The notes under the pieces are model-generated. The model was not told the origin of the DNA and ran no database searches. It saw only the letters and a program-made list of their open reading frames with translations. A stretch of DNA of 64,000 bases from assembly GCF_014672715.2 (NCBI RefSeq), contig NZ_CP058566.2:1674001-1738000 (forward strand). The letters are read 5' to 3'. Every line of letters begins with the position of its first letter. Position 1 is the first letter of the stretch. Of this stretch, positions 53,401-62,718 are shown one piece after another. The DNA comes from Dehalogenimonas etheniformans (GTDB lineage: Bacteria; Chloroflexota; Dehalococcoidia; Dehalococcoidales; Dehalococcoidaceae). Made by a program: the position numbers and the translations under genes.

Positions 53401-56400
53401 GGACCATCGGTCCATCCGAGCTATGATAATGGCCGACTGGTGACTGTTTTTGGGTCTTATGTCCCAGCTGGATTCAGCACACCATCAGGCATGACCCTGC
53501 TTAATTCCGTTCATTTTCATACGGGAGAGACCAATTACGTAGATACCTGGCCGGCCACTTACGTGTTTGACCAGGCATGGTCACCTGCCTCCCCGACTGG
53601 CATTCGGACATCTACCATCACCCAATTTGGTGGTCATTTCGAGCAATGGACTACCCAGTCCCTGGTACTGCGGGCGGCACCGCCGTTAGCACTCTCAATC
53701 AACGACGTCACAATAGCTGAGGGAGACCAGGGCGGCACCCATAATGCGATATTCACAGTTACTTTAAGCGCTTCGAGCCCTACTCCTGTCACATTCACAT
53801 GGTTAACCCAGGACGGCACGGCAACCGGTGATTTCCCAGCGAGCTCTTATCCCGATGATTACCAGATATCGGGCGTCAGCACTCCTTCCTTTGAAACTAT
53901 TCCTGCCGGTCAGACGACTTACCAACTATACGTGCCAATAGTCCCAGATGCTATTCTCGAATCCAACGAGACCTTCTTCGTAAACCTTACAGGAAGCTCT
54001 GGAGCAATCATTTCGGATTCACAAGGTATAGGAACTATTGCTAACGATGACTCTACTCTTTCAATCAATGATGTGACATTATCCGAAGGCAACAGTGGAA
54101 CGACTAATGCCGTTTTCACGGTTACTTTGAGCAATGCGAGTGTTCTAACCGTCTCAGCAGACTACATATCCGGGGGCGGTTCAGCCACAGCAGGCAGCGA
54201 TTACTCGAACCTCTCCGGAACACTCACTATCGCTGCTGGTCTTACCACAGGCACAATTTCCATCCCCGTGATCGGTGATACTACCTACGAATCTAATGAA
54301 AACTTCAACGTAACCCTGATAAGCGCGACAGGAGCGCACATCGGCGACGGTGTGGGTGTCGGGACTATCAACAACGACGATTTAGCCCCGGTCAATGTTG
54401 CTCCAGTAGCCACAGATGTGACTACCTCCACCAATGAGGACACCGCCAAAGCGATCACGTTGACGGCAACCGATGCCGATGGAAACCCGCTAACCTTCAG
54501 CATCGTCGGCAATCCTAGCCACGGCGCCCTCGGCACAGTCTCAGGCAATTCGGTGACCTACACCCCGGCCGCTAACTATAACGGCTCCGACTCCTTCACC
54601 TTCAAGGCCAACGACGGAACGGTGGATTCCAATACCGCGACCGTCAACATCACCATCAACGCCGTCAATGACGCCCCGGTGGCTACCAACGTAACCACAT
54701 CCACCAACGAAGACACCGCCAAGGCCATCACCCTGACGGCAACCGACGTCGACGGCAACCCACTGACGTACAGCATCATCGGTAGTCCCAGCCACGGCAC
54801 CTTAGGCACGGTCTCCGGCAGCTCGGTGACCTACACTCCAGCCGCCAACTACTACGGCTCCGATTCCTTCACCTTCAAGGCTAACGATGGAACGGTGGAT
54901 TCGAACATTGCTACCGTCAATATCACTATCACTTCGGTGAATGACTTGCCGGTGGCTGACGGCAAGACAGTCTCAACCGATTTTCAGACTAACAAGACAA
55001 TAACCCTTACTGGATCTGACATCGAGACCCGCGATCTATTCTTCGCGATCGTAACACAACCCGCGCACGGCTCGTTGATTGACATCATCAATAGTCCGGG
55101 TTCCTGGACCATACCCTTCTCGGATCAAGCTGACGTCATTTATTCACCTAATGGCGGTTTCTCCGGCACCGATAGTTTTACCTATAAGGTAGTTGACGAA
55201 AATTCCGGCGATTCTAACGTCGCCACGGTCAATATAACCGTGAATCCGAGTGCTAACGTCGCCCCGGTGCTCGGAGCGATTGGGCCCAAGAATATCAACG
55301 AACTTGTAGCCCTCATCTTCACCGCCACGGCTACCGATGCCGATCTCCCAGCTAACACCCTAACCTTCAGCCTTGCTGATGGTACCAGTGGCATTGTACC
55401 CAGCGGTGCTTCAATCAACAGTTCAACCGGTGCCTTCTCCTGGACACCGACCGAGGCCCAGGGTCTCGGTAGCTACACCTTTGATGTCGTCGTCTCTGAC
55501 GGTGCTCTTACCGATTACGAGACCATCACGGTCACTGTCGCCGAGGTTAATGTCGCACCGGTGCTTGCCGCCATTGGGCCTAAGAATATCAATGAACTTG
55601 TAGCCCTCACCTTCACCGCCACGGCTACCGATGCCGATCTCCCAGCTAACACCAAGACCTTCAGCCTGGCTGATGGTACCAGCGGCGACGTCCCAAGCGG
55701 TGCTTCGATCAACAGCTCAACCGGTGCCTTCTCCTGGACACCAACTGAGGCCCAGGGTCCCGGCAGCTATACCTTTGATGTCGTCGTTTCTGACGGTACA
55801 GCTACTGACTTCGAGACCATCACGGTCACCGTGGCCGAGGTAAATGTCGTTCCGGTGCTTGCCGCCATCGGGCCTAAGAATATCAACGAACTGGTAGCCC
55901 TCACCTTCACCGCCACCGCTACCGATGCCGATCTCCCGGCTAACACCCTGACCTTCAGCCTTGCTGATGGTACCAGCGGCGATGTCCCAAGCGGTGCTTC
56001 GATCAACAGCTCGACCGGTGCCTTCTCCTGGACACCAACCGAGGCTCAAGGACCCGGTAGCTTCACCTTCGATGTTGTTGTATCTGATGGTGCACTCACC
56101 GACTTTGAGACCATCACTGTTACGGTCAATGAAGTCAATGTCGCTCCGGTGTTGGCGGTTATAGGTCCCAAGAGCGTCAATGAGTTGGCTACTCTTGGTT
56201 TTACCGCTACCGCGGGTGATACTGATGTACCGGTTCAGACTCTAACCTTCAGCCTGGTCGGTGCCCCCTCCGGAGCCTCGATCACCCCCGGAGGTGTCTT
56301 CTCGTGGACACCGACCGAGGCCCAGGGCCCCCACGCCCCTTATACCTTCACCGTTCAGGTCACCGACGGTACTCTTACCGACACTGAATCGATCACTGTT

Positions 56401-59400
56401 ACCGTCATTGAAGTCAACGTTGCCCCGGTGTTGGCGGCTATCGGCCCTAAGAGCGTCAATGAGTTGGCCACCCTCAGCTTCACTGCCACCGCCGGTGATA
56501 CTGACCTGCCGGTTCAGACTCTGATCTTCAGCCTGGTCGGCGCCCCCTCCGGTGCCTCTATCTCCGCATTCGGTGTCTTTTCCTGGACGCCGACAGAGGC
56601 TCAGGGACCTGGGCCCTACACCTTCACCGTTCAGGTCACTGACGCTACTCTTACTGACACCGAATCGATCACCGTCACCGTCAATGAGGTTAACGTTGCC
56701 CCGGTGTTGGCCTCCATTGGCAATAAAAACGTCAATGAACTGGGTAACCTCACCTTCACCGCCACCGCTACCGATGCCGATTTGCCGGTTAACACCCTGA
56801 CCTTCAGCCTTGCCGATGGCACCAGCGGCGACGTCCCAAGCGGTGCTTCGATCAACAGCTCAACCGGCGCTTTCTCCTGGACACCGACCGAGGCTCAAGG
56901 ACCCGGTAGCTTTACCTTCGATGTTGTTGTATCTGATGGTGCACTCACCGACTTTGAGACCATCACTGTTACGGTCAATGAAGTCAATGTCGCTCCGGTG
57001 TTGGCGGTTATAGGTCCCAAGAGCGTCAATGAGTTGGCTACTCTTGGTTTTACCGCTACCGCGGGTGATACTGATGTACCGGTTCAGACTCTAACCTTCA
57101 GCCTGGTCGGTGCCCCCTCCGGAGCCTCGATCACCCCCGGAGGTGTCTTCTCGTGGACACCGACCGAGGCCCAGGGCCCCCACGCCCCTTATACCTTCAC
57201 CGTTCAGGTCACCGACGGTACTCTTACCGACACTGAATCGATCACTGTTACCGTCATTGAAGTCAACGTTGCCCCGGTGTTGGCGGCTATCGGCCCTAAG
57301 AGCGTCAATGAGTTGGCCACCCTCAGCTTCACTGCCACCGCCGGTGATACTGACCTGCCGGTTCAGACTCTGATCTTCAGCCTGGTCGGCGCCCCCTCCG
57401 GTGCCTCTATCTCCGCATTCGGTGTCTTTTCCTGGACGCCGACAGAGGCTCAGGGACCTGGGCCCTACACCTTCACCGTTCAGGTCACTGACGCTACTCT
57501 TACTGACACCGAATCGATCACCGTCACCGTCAATGAAGTCAACGTTGCCCCTGTATTAGCTTCCATTGGCAACAGGAACGTAAATGAACTGGTCGCCCTC
57601 ACCTTCACCGCCACCGCTACCGATGCCGATCTCCCGGCTAACACCTTTACTTTCAGCCTTGCTGATGGTACCAGCGGCGACGTCCCAAGCGGTGCTTCGA
57701 TCAACAGCTCGACTGGTGCCTTCTCCTGGACACCAACCGAGGCTCAAGGACCCGGTAGCTTCACCTTCGATGTTGTCGTCTCTGACGGTACAGCTACTGA
57801 CTTCGAGACTATCACCGTCACCGTGGCTGAGGTCAATGTCGCCCCGGTACTTGGCACTATCGGTAACAAGAATGTAAATGAACTGGCAGCCCTCACCTTC
57901 ACCGCCACAGCTACTGATGCCGATCTCCCGGCCAATACCAAGACCTTCAGCCTTGCCGATGGTATCAGCGGCGACGTCCCAAGCGGGACTTCGATCAACA
58001 GCTCAACCGGCGCCTTCTCCTGGACGCCTACCGAGGCACAAGGCCCAGGCACTTACACCTTTGACGTCGTCGTCTCTGACGGCGCTCTGACCGACTTCGA
58101 AACCATCACTATCACCGTAGCCGAGGTCAATGTCGCCCCGGTGTTTACTTTCTATCCCGATGGATCCGGGTTCCCTGAATTGGCCATTTGGGGATCCGCG
58201 GTTACTGCCACTGACGCTGACGTGCCGACTCAAACGCTGACCTTCAGCTTGATCGGTGCTCCGGCCGGCATGACAATACATCCTACGATCGGAAACGTCA
58301 CCTGGACGCCTACAGAAGCTCAGGGGCCTGGCAACTATTCATTTACCATCAGAGTCAGCGATGGAGTCACCAATACCGATGTGACAGGAAGGGTTAGTGT
58401 TGTCGAGGTCAATGTCGCCCCGGTACTGGGAGTCATCGGCCCCAAGAATGTAAATGAACTGTTGGCACTCACCTTCACCGCCACCGCTACCGACACCGAT
58501 CTGCCGGCCAACTCCAAGACCTTCAGCCTTGCTGATGGTACTAGCGGCGACGTCCCAGGCGGTGCTTCCATCAATAGCTCAACCGGTGCCTTCTCCTGGA
58601 CACCGACCGAGGCCCAGGGTCCCGGCACTTATACCTTCGATGTCGTTGTCTCTGACGGTACAGCTACTGACTTCGAGACCATCACGGTCACTGTGGCCGA
58701 GGTCAATGTCGCCCCGGTGCTCGGAGCTATCGGCCCTAAGAGTGTCAATGAGGGATCTGCCCTCACATTCACCGCCACCGCTACCGATGCCGATATCCCA
58801 GCCAACACCAAGACCTTCAGCCTTGCTGATGGTACAAGCGGCGACATCCCAAGCGGTGCTTCGATCAGTAGCTCAACCGGTGCCTTCTCCTGGACACCGG
58901 CAGATGGAAATAGTACCGCTACCTTCGACGTGGTTGTCTCCGACGGTGCTCTAACCGACTCTGAAACAATCATCGTCACGGTGAATAATGTCGCCCCAGT
59001 CGTGGATGCTGGAGCAGCAACGGCTTCGATAGACGAAAACACCACCTTCACCCGTTCTGGTTCATTCACCGATCCCGGTGACGATACCTGGACAGCGACC
59101 GTTGATTATGGCGATGGGGGCGGTACTGTGGCTCTAACCCTCACTGGCAAAACTTTCAATCTGAGCCACACCTACGCCGATAACGGTGTCTACACCGTCA
59201 CTGTGACCGTCACCGAAACTGATCTCGAAGAGGCCTATGGCTCCGACACCATCACTGTCACCGTTAACAACGTAGCCCCAATTTCTGATGGCGATCCAGA
59301 GACTCAGAATGTCCAATACAGCGATCCTATTGCCACCATCACCATCGAAGCGACAGACGTCATTGGTGACACCTTAGTCGCTTCAACACAGTGGAAGTTG

Positions 59401-60741
59401 GGAGCCGCTTCCTTTGACGATGGCTTGTTCGATGATCTGACGCTCAGCAGTCCGTATACCCCAGTGAACAACGGAGATGGCACTAGCACCACAACCTGGA
59501 CCATCGATGGAATCGCCAATGTGGCTCCCGGTGTCTACACAATCCGTATCACAGTAACAGATGAAGATCTTGATTCGGATTACTATGACGTGACCATCAC
59601 GGTAACAAAAGAGGCCGCTGTAATCACCTTCGATTCTGGCAACATAGTCGCTCAGCCCGTTACGGCTTCGGGTTCTGGAGTTGGGAACCTCGACGGAAAA
59701 GTTTTCACGGTTTATGTTTCTCAACAGGCTGACAGTCATCCCGGATCTCAGCTACTCACAGAAGGTAGTGCCACCGCTCGTTTGGTTCCGGTTGGTGGTG
59801 GTTCACCAATTGATTTGGTTCGCCAATCTTTCGAAATCGGTGACTTCGCTTCAAACGGCGGCAAAGCAACCTATACATTTGGTTACACAGGTACTATTCC
59901 TTTGGAAACTTACACCCTTGAGGTCAAGCTGACTGATACCTACTATACCGCTGCCCCGGGTGAAGATGCGTTCGTGGTTTACGATCCTACATCAGCCTTC
60001 ACCACGGGCGGTGGTTGGTTCAACTGGCCCCAAGATGGTAGCCCACTGGCTGGCGCCAAGACTAACTTTGGCTTTACTATGAAGTACAACAACAAAGGCC
60101 AGCAAGTACAGGGTAGCCTGTTGATCATTGCGCACCTGCCCGACGGTTCCATCTATCGTATCAAGAGTAACGCCCTTAACGGGTTGGCTTTGAATAACCT
60201 CACTGGTATTGCGACGTTTAGTGGCAAATGCACTTACTTGTACCCCAATCCCATTCCTGGAGGTGACCCAATCAATGTGGGCGGCCAGGAGTTCATGATC
60301 TACATCGACGACAACAACAATCCCGGCGATGGCATTGACCAGTTCTGGTTTAACGTGCTTGGACAACCCTTCTCTCTGGACACAGACAACGACAACCAGG
60401 CTGATTCTCAAGAGATCCTTCCAATCACCGGTGGCAACATCGTCGCCCCGCACATAGCCGCCGGACAGGTTACAAATCCAACGGTAACATTAGTCAATCC
60501 TGATGAGGGAATCAGAGGAAGTACGATACAAGTGGTCACCATAACTGGCACTGGTTTTAATGGCGCTACCAAAGTGAGTTTTGGAGCAGGAATAACCGTT
60601 ACTGAACTCACGGTGGTCAGTGATACCGAGATAAGCGTCAAGATCACCATCTCCTCCAAAACTAAGGCCGGCACAAGGGATGTAACAGTAACCACGTCTG
60701 GAGGTTCAGGTACATTGAAAGGGGGATTCACAGTCTCCTAG
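50464..60741 (+). CDS. Giant secreted repeat protein (adhesin-like), 3425 aa
   Basis: The ATG follows AAGGAGGGGG. A signal peptide covers residues 1-41 (SVLYPAIFFVLAITMAISM, cleavage after PVSA). Then: three similar N-terminal modules (about 42-275, 385-615, 840-1065) with Calx-beta-like repeats between and after them; three Ig/cadherin-like repeats with NEDTAKAITLTATD (about 1310-1590); about 13 repeats of VNVAPVLAAIGPKNINELV type (about 1597-2840); PKD-like domains (about 2845-3045); and an IPT/TIG domain at the end (about 3340-3425). There is no LPxTG or C-terminal helix, so attachment is not explained. Likely surface or matrix adhesion. Confidence 0.9.
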   Translation: MEAQRINKKGWWRKHFKSVLYPAIFFVLAITMAISMTAPVSAAITTGNSTNANSGTGMTITIAKPSGTVTGDMLVACIVATTFFSDVWVTPPDASWQLIRTTNANQSGHYYDMVTYYKVAGSSEPSSYTFTSSEWNASGGITRLTGVDVNHPVDVSAESQGQGNTDLVTASAPSVTTTYANDLVINFFGSYTALADSNSFIQGSYSPALTPLYEYVIPYPGSGSYDIPSIASYDWNMASAGSTGSRDCRLDKRTSAAGLWWVAQTIAFKAAPRAYFPTASTTASEANTGYWAGVNLNSNAQGPVEVNFTVSGTAKLGTDFSMITTSPLTINTGSSSASIGFNVLEDNEYEVDETIIITIEPSSEYYLSGNTQFTYTITNDDGSAPAPIISYQNTNGGSGGIGGVSNHLLGIAKPAGTAPGDFLLACIVNRTDITHPGVTAPEGWTLIGTTLNSPNRITTFYRFVGTSPGTDPDIYSFTIGTAGYIYEDHATGTIVRYTGIDTVNPVDVVGGAAGSDTSAEGPSVHPSYDNGRLVTVFGSYVPEAFSTPSGMTLLNFVHYHSGDTWPVDTWPATYVFDQAWSPASPTGVKTSTVTQFGGHGVQWVAQSLVLRAGSPMPSVGFNISASTAAENNTVVNLAVQLSASRATPVTVNYAISGGTATGGGVDYTLVAGTLTFAPGDTLEYVPITVVNDGVNEPNETIQVTLSSPSGAVLGANTVYTYTIQNDDPTVYFTSSGSAGDESTATVNLQVNLSFAATIPVSVNYAVNPAGTTAKLGADYTLSSGILNFAAGETSKNIVLSIINDAEYENVGETVQVTLSSPTGASLGSVVSYTYTINANDSPAPTPIISYQNTNGASGGIGGVSNHLLGIAKPAGTAPGDFLLACIVNMTDYTHLSVTPPVGWTLIGTTLSGPTRVTTFYRFAGTSPGTDPDTYSFTIGTATYQYEDHATGTIVRYTGIDTTNPVDVWAGGGGSSTSAEGPSVHPSYDNGRLVTVFGSYVPAGFSTPSGMTLLNSVHFHTGETNYVDTWPATYVFDQAWSPASPTGIRTSTITQFGGHFEQWTTQSLVLRAAPPLALSINDVTIAEGDQGGTHNAIFTVTLSASSPTPVTFTWLTQDGTATGDFPASSYPDDYQISGVSTPSFETIPAGQTTYQLYVPIVPDAILESNETFFVNLTGSSGAIISDSQGIGTIANDDSTLSINDVTLSEGNSGTTNAVFTVTLSNASVLTVSADYISGGGSATAGSDYSNLSGTLTIAAGLTTGTISIPVIGDTTYESNENFNVTLISATGAHIGDGVGVGTINNDDLAPVNVAPVATDVTTSTNEDTAKAITLTATDADGNPLTFSIVGNPSHGALGTVSGNSVTYTPAANYNGSDSFTFKANDGTVDSNTATVNITINAVNDAPVATNVTTSTNEDTAKAITLTATDVDGNPLTYSIIGSPSHGTLGTVSGSSVTYTPAANYYGSDSFTFKANDGTVDSNIATVNITITSVNDLPVADGKTVSTDFQTNKTITLTGSDIETRDLFFAIVTQPAHGSLIDIINSPGSWTIPFSDQADVIYSPNGGFSGTDSFTYKVVDENSGDSNVATVNITVNPSANVAPVLGAIGPKNINELVALIFTATATDADLPANTLTFSLADGTSGIVPSGASINSSTGAFSWTPTEAQGLGSYTFDVVVSDGALTDYETITVTVAEVNVAPVLAAIGPKNINELVALTFTATATDADLPANTKTFSLADGTSGDVPSGASINSSTGAFSWTPTEAQGPGSYTFDVVVSDGTATDFETITVTVAEVNVVPVLAAIGPKNINELVALTFTATATDADLPANTLTFSLADGTSGDVPSGASINSSTGAFSWTPTEAQGPGSFTFDVVVSDGALTDFETITVTVNEVNVAPVLAVIGPKSVNELATLGFTATAGDTDVPVQTLTFSLVGAPSGASITPGGVFSWTPTEAQGPHAPYTFTVQVTDGTLTDTESITVTVIEVNVAPVLAAIGPKSVNELATLSFTATAGDTDLPVQTLIFSLVGAPSGASISAFGVFSWTPTEAQGPGPYTFTVQVTDATLTDTESITVTVNEVNVAPVLASIGNKNVNELGNLTFTATATDADLPVNTLTFSLADGTSGDVPSGASINSSTGAFSWTPTEAQGPGSFTFDVVVSDGALTDFETITVTVNEVNVAPVLAVIGPKSVNELATLGFTATAGDTDVPVQTLTFSLVGAPSGASITPGGVFSWTPTEAQGPHAPYTFTVQVTDGTLTDTESITVTVIEVNVAPVLAAIGPKSVNELATLSFTATAGDTDLPVQTLIFSLVGAPSGASISAFGVFSWTPTEAQGPGPYTFTVQVTDATLTDTESITVTVNEVNVAPVLASIGNRNVNELVALTFTATATDADLPANTFTFSLADGTSGDVPSGASINSSTGAFSWTPTEAQGPGSFTFDVVVSDGTATDFETITVTVAEVNVAPVLGTIGNKNVNELAALTFTATATDADLPANTKTFSLADGISGDVPSGTSINSSTGAFSWTPTEAQGPGTYTFDVVVSDGALTDFETITITVAEVNVAPVFTFYPDGSGFPELAIWGSAVTATDADVPTQTLTFSLIGAPAGMTIHPTIGNVTWTPTEAQGPGNYSFTIRVSDGVTNTDVTGRVSVVEVNVAPVLGVIGPKNVNELLALTFTATATDTDLPANSKTFSLADGTSGDVPGGASINSSTGAFSWTPTEAQGPGTYTFDVVVSDGTATDFETITVTVAEVNVAPVLGAIGPKSVNEGSALTFTATATDADIPANTKTFSLADGTSGDIPSGASISSSTGAFSWTPADGNSTATFDVVVSDGALTDSETIIVTVNNVAPVVDAGAATASIDENTTFTRSGSFTDPGDDTWTATVDYGDGGGTVALTLTGKTFNLSHTYADNGVYTVTVTVTETDLEEAYGSDTITVTVNNVAPISDGDPETQNVQYSDPIATITIEATDVIGDTLVASTQWKLGAASFDDGLFDDLTLSSPYTPVNNGDGTSTTTWTIDGIANVAPGVYTIRITVTDEDLDSDYYDVTITVTKEAAVITFDSGNIVAQPVTASGSGVGNLDGKVFTVYVSQQADSHPGSQLLTEGSATARLVPVGGGSPIDLVRQSFEIGDFASNGGKATYTFGYTGTIPLETYTLEVKLTDTYYTAAPGEDAFVVYDPTSAFTTGGGWFNWPQDGSPLAGAKTNFGFTMKYNNKGQQVQGSLLIIAHLPDGSIYRIKSNALNGLALNNLTGIATFSGKCTYLYPNPIPGGDPINVGGQEFMIYIDDNNNPGDGIDQFWFNVLGQPFSLDTDNDNQADSQEILPITGGNIVAPHIAAGQVTNPTVTLVNPDEGIRGSTIQVVTITGTGFNGATKVSFGAGITVTELTVVSDTEISVKITISSKTKAGTRDVTVTTSGGSGTLKGGFTVS
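56073..57534 (+). repeat. 849-bp tandem duplication inside the adhesin gene
   Basis: The segments 56073-56685 and 56922-57534 are identical or nearly so at a constant offset of 849 bp (283 codons), while other repeats in the gene differ at many codons. This shows a recent in-frame duplication of three repeat units. Confidence 0.85.
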
Positions 60742-60772
60742 TACTTGCCAAAAACGTCATCGAATCCAAACC

Positions 60773-60804
60773 AAGAGGGGCGGGGATTTCTCCCCGCCCC
60801 TCTT
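60773..60804 (+). terminator. Terminator after the adhesin gene
   Basis: AAGAGGGGCGGGGA/TCCCCGCCCCTCTT with a 4-base loop and a T-run, 31 bp after the stop. Confidence 0.95.
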
Positions 60805-61000
60805 TTTTGTCGTAAAATATTCCATCAAAAACGACATGAAACGCTTGACAGAACGCTGAACACTCGTGCTATAATTCCCCTCTGAATAGCACATGTTTTC
60901 TACGGAGGTCTTTTTGTGTTGCCAACCGTTCAGCCCCCTGGTCAATATGCTTGGTTGCCGCACCTTACAAAAAAATAGCTTTGACGCCATTTGATTTTAA

Positions 61001-61047
61001 AAACAAATCCCACGTTTGGAGCAAACGTGAATTTTCCGGATTTGTTT
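61001..61047. repeat. Nested palindrome in the 60.8-61.35 kb non-coding region
   Basis: AAACAAATCC pairs with GGATTTGTTT, enclosing CACGTTT-ggagc-AAACGTG. Between 60805 and 61357 there is no gene. More imperfect inverted repeats follow (GAAACAATT, GGCAGGAG..CTTCCCTGCC), similar in style to the 27.0-27.25 kb region. These appear to be dispersed intergenic repeats. Confidence 0.6.
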
Positions 61048-61357
61048 CGCATAAAAGGTTTTTGAAATCTTCGGTGAAACAATTCTGGCAGGAGCCACCG
61101 TTCTTCCCTGCCCCATTATTTACAGAAAAGGTTGCTCAAATGATTCAATCAGGCATTTGTTTCAATGGCCCCGGACCGGTTTTGCAGAAAATGAACGTGA
61201 ATTCCGAGTCGTTCCAGTCAATATGAATACAATGAAAATTCAAATGACAATCATTCCCATGTTTCGGATTTCAATATCGGATTTCGGATTTATGAGGTAG
61301 AAGCTCTCAGCGGCCGCGCGCTAGAATACTTTTCACTATCGCAACAAGGATAATCTG

Positions 61358-61435
61358 ATGACTGACGCTCCGATGACCGATCTCCCCAAGGCTTACGACC
61401 CGGCTCAGGTTGAGGATAAATGGCAAAGCCGGTTC
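61358..61435 (+). pseudogene. valS: Valyl-tRNA synthetase start fragment (26 codons)
   Basis: The frame from ATG 61358 encodes DLPKAYDPAQVEDKWQSRF, the usual N-terminus of ValRS, which then stops matching. The frame continues through two tRNA genes on the other strand and is meaningless there. Only the start of valS remains here. Confidence 0.7.
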
Positions 61436-61460
61436 AAGCGCATCATTTTGAATGTAAAAG

Positions 61461-61534
61461 TAGCGCATACGGGATTCGAACCCGTGATCTCTGCCTTGAG
61501 AGGGCAGCGTCCTAGGCCGCTAGACGAATGCGCC
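61461..61534 (-). tRNA. tRNA-Glu (anticodon CUC)
   Basis: 74 bases read leftward. Acceptor GGCGCAT/ATGCGCT with discriminator A. Anticodon arm CTGCC-CTCTCAA-GGCAG with anticodon CTC. T arm GGGTTCGAATCCC. No encoded CCA. Confidence 0.95.
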
Positions 61535-61548
61535 GCGAGGAAATTTGG

Positions 61549-61619
61549 CTGGGGATCCAGGATTCGAACCTGGCCAAGCAGATCCAGAGTCTGCTGTCCT
61601 ACCGCTAGACGAATCCCCA
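61549..61619 (-). tRNA. tRNA-Gln (anticodon CUG)
   Basis: 71 bases read leftward. Acceptor TGGGGAT/ATCCCCA with discriminator G. Anticodon arm GCAGA-CTCTGGA-TCTGC with anticodon CTG. T arm CAGGTTCGAATCCTG. CCA follows in the DNA (61546-61548). It lies 14 bp before tRNA-Glu, so both are probably one transcript. Confidence 0.95.
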
Positions 61620-61661
61620 TCGGCTTTAAAGAAGCAAAGGTAATTATATCTGAAAAAAGCG

Positions 61662-61695
61662 TAATGCCGCAAACCGCAAAGCGGCTACGGCATTA
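61662..61695 (-). terminator. Terminator of the leftward 38-residue gene
   Basis: Read leftward: TAATGCCG/CGGCATTA with an inner CCGC/GCGG stem, followed by CGCTTTTTT. Confidence 0.7.
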
Positions 61696-61719
61696 TTAAA
61701 GAGCGACCTTGATTAGCTA

Positions 61720-61836
61720 TTACGTTGGGTTGTGGGTCATGAAACCCCAGAATAGGACGTAGGAGATGCCGAAAGCGACAAAGGCCATTCCGGCAATTAT
61801 GGCGATAGAAACCAGGTTGTCGATTAAGGTGCGCAA
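61720..61836 (-). CDS. Single-helix membrane microprotein, 38 aa
   Basis: Starts at TTG 61836, 6 bases after a GGGGAGG ribosome site. It encodes MRTLIDNLVSIAIIAGMAFV, then AFGISYVLFWGFMTHNPT: one long hydrophobic segment (about residues 8-32). A terminator follows. Signals at both ends suggest a real gene. Family not recognised. Confidence 0.6.
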   Translation of the reverse strand: MRTLIDNLVSIAIIAGMAFVAFGISYVLFWGFMTHNPT

Positions 61837-61966
61837 GATCAGCCTCCCCAAGGATGAATGCCTATATAATAACCAGTTTAGTCATTTACGTCAAGGGTTC
61901 TAACCCTAAAGGACTAGTACCAACCATAAATTGACAACCGTAATGTCCATCCCTATTCTTTAGAAC

Positions 61967-62668
61967 ATGGCTGACCTGGAAAGAATACAAACGGCATTGA
62001 ACCTCCGTTTCAAGAATCCGGCGTTATTGGAAACCGCGCTGGTGCACAGCTCCTACCTGAACGAACGACCCGGCCAGGGACGAATTTCCAACGAAAGACT
62101 CGAATTCCTCGGCGATGCGGTTTTGGGGCTTTTCATCGCCGATATGCTGTATCGGACGTTTCCCGGCGAAGACGAAGGGACGCTCACCCGCTATCGGTCG
62201 ATCCTGGTGCGCCGCGAAACTCTGTCTCGGCTCGGGACGTCGCTTAAACTAGGAGAATACCTGTACATGGGGCGGGGCGAGGACTCAAGCGGCGGCCGCG
62301 CCAAGCCAGCCAATTTATCCCGCGCCCTGGAGGCTCTCATTGCGGCGGTGTACCTTGACCAGGGCAGCGAAGCCGCCGGACGGTTTATAAGGCGCCTATT
62401 TGCCGCCGACATCGAGCGGCTGGAAGCGCTCAGCGCCATCGCCGATTCCAAAAGCCGGCTGCAGGAGATCGTTCAGAGCCGGTTTCAGACAACGCCGGCC
62501 TATACCGAAACCGAGATATCAGGCCAATCCGGCGAGAAAATGTTCGTCGCTACGGTATCGGTCAGGGAAGCAGTAATGGGACGCGGAGAGGGGCGGACCA
62601 AGAAAGAAGCCCAGTCACGAGCCGCGCAACAAGCCCTCGATGAATTGGGGACACGCTTTACACCCTGA
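61967..62668 (+). CDS. rnc: Ribonuclease III
   Basis: A 233-residue double-strand RNA endonuclease for rRNA and mRNA processing. The catalytic signature NERLEFLGDAVLGLFIAD is at residues 42-59, the second acidic site in ALEALIAAVYLDQG (about 118-131), and the C-terminal dsRNA-binding domain at about 157-230 (SRLQEIVQ, GEGRTKKEAQSRAAQQAL). The ribosome site before ATG 61967 is weak. It heads a rightward group with acyP, plsC and ispH. Confidence 0.96.
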   Translation: MADLERIQTALNLRFKNPALLETALVHSSYLNERPGQGRISNERLEFLGDAVLGLFIADMLYRTFPGEDEGTLTRYRSILVRRETLSRLGTSLKLGEYLYMGRGEDSSGGRAKPANLSRALEALIAAVYLDQGSEAAGRFIRRLFAADIERLEALSAIADSKSRLQEIVQSRFQTTPAYTETEISGQSGEKMFVATVSVREAVMGRGEGRTKKEAQSRAAQQALDELGTRFTP

Positions 62669-62718
62669 GTTCGCTTTGTTAAACTTGGATTCGAATAAAT
62701 TCAAAATGAGGGACTCAA

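Noticed and set aside
55260-58990. CRISPR-like repeat array
   Set aside because: The repeats are in-frame coding units of about 280 bp without spacers; no CRISPR array or cas gene was seen anywhere in the window.
61358-61699. 113-codon rightward frame through the tRNA genes
   Set aside because: Only the first 26 codons resemble a protein (ValRS); the rest is antisense to two tRNA genes.
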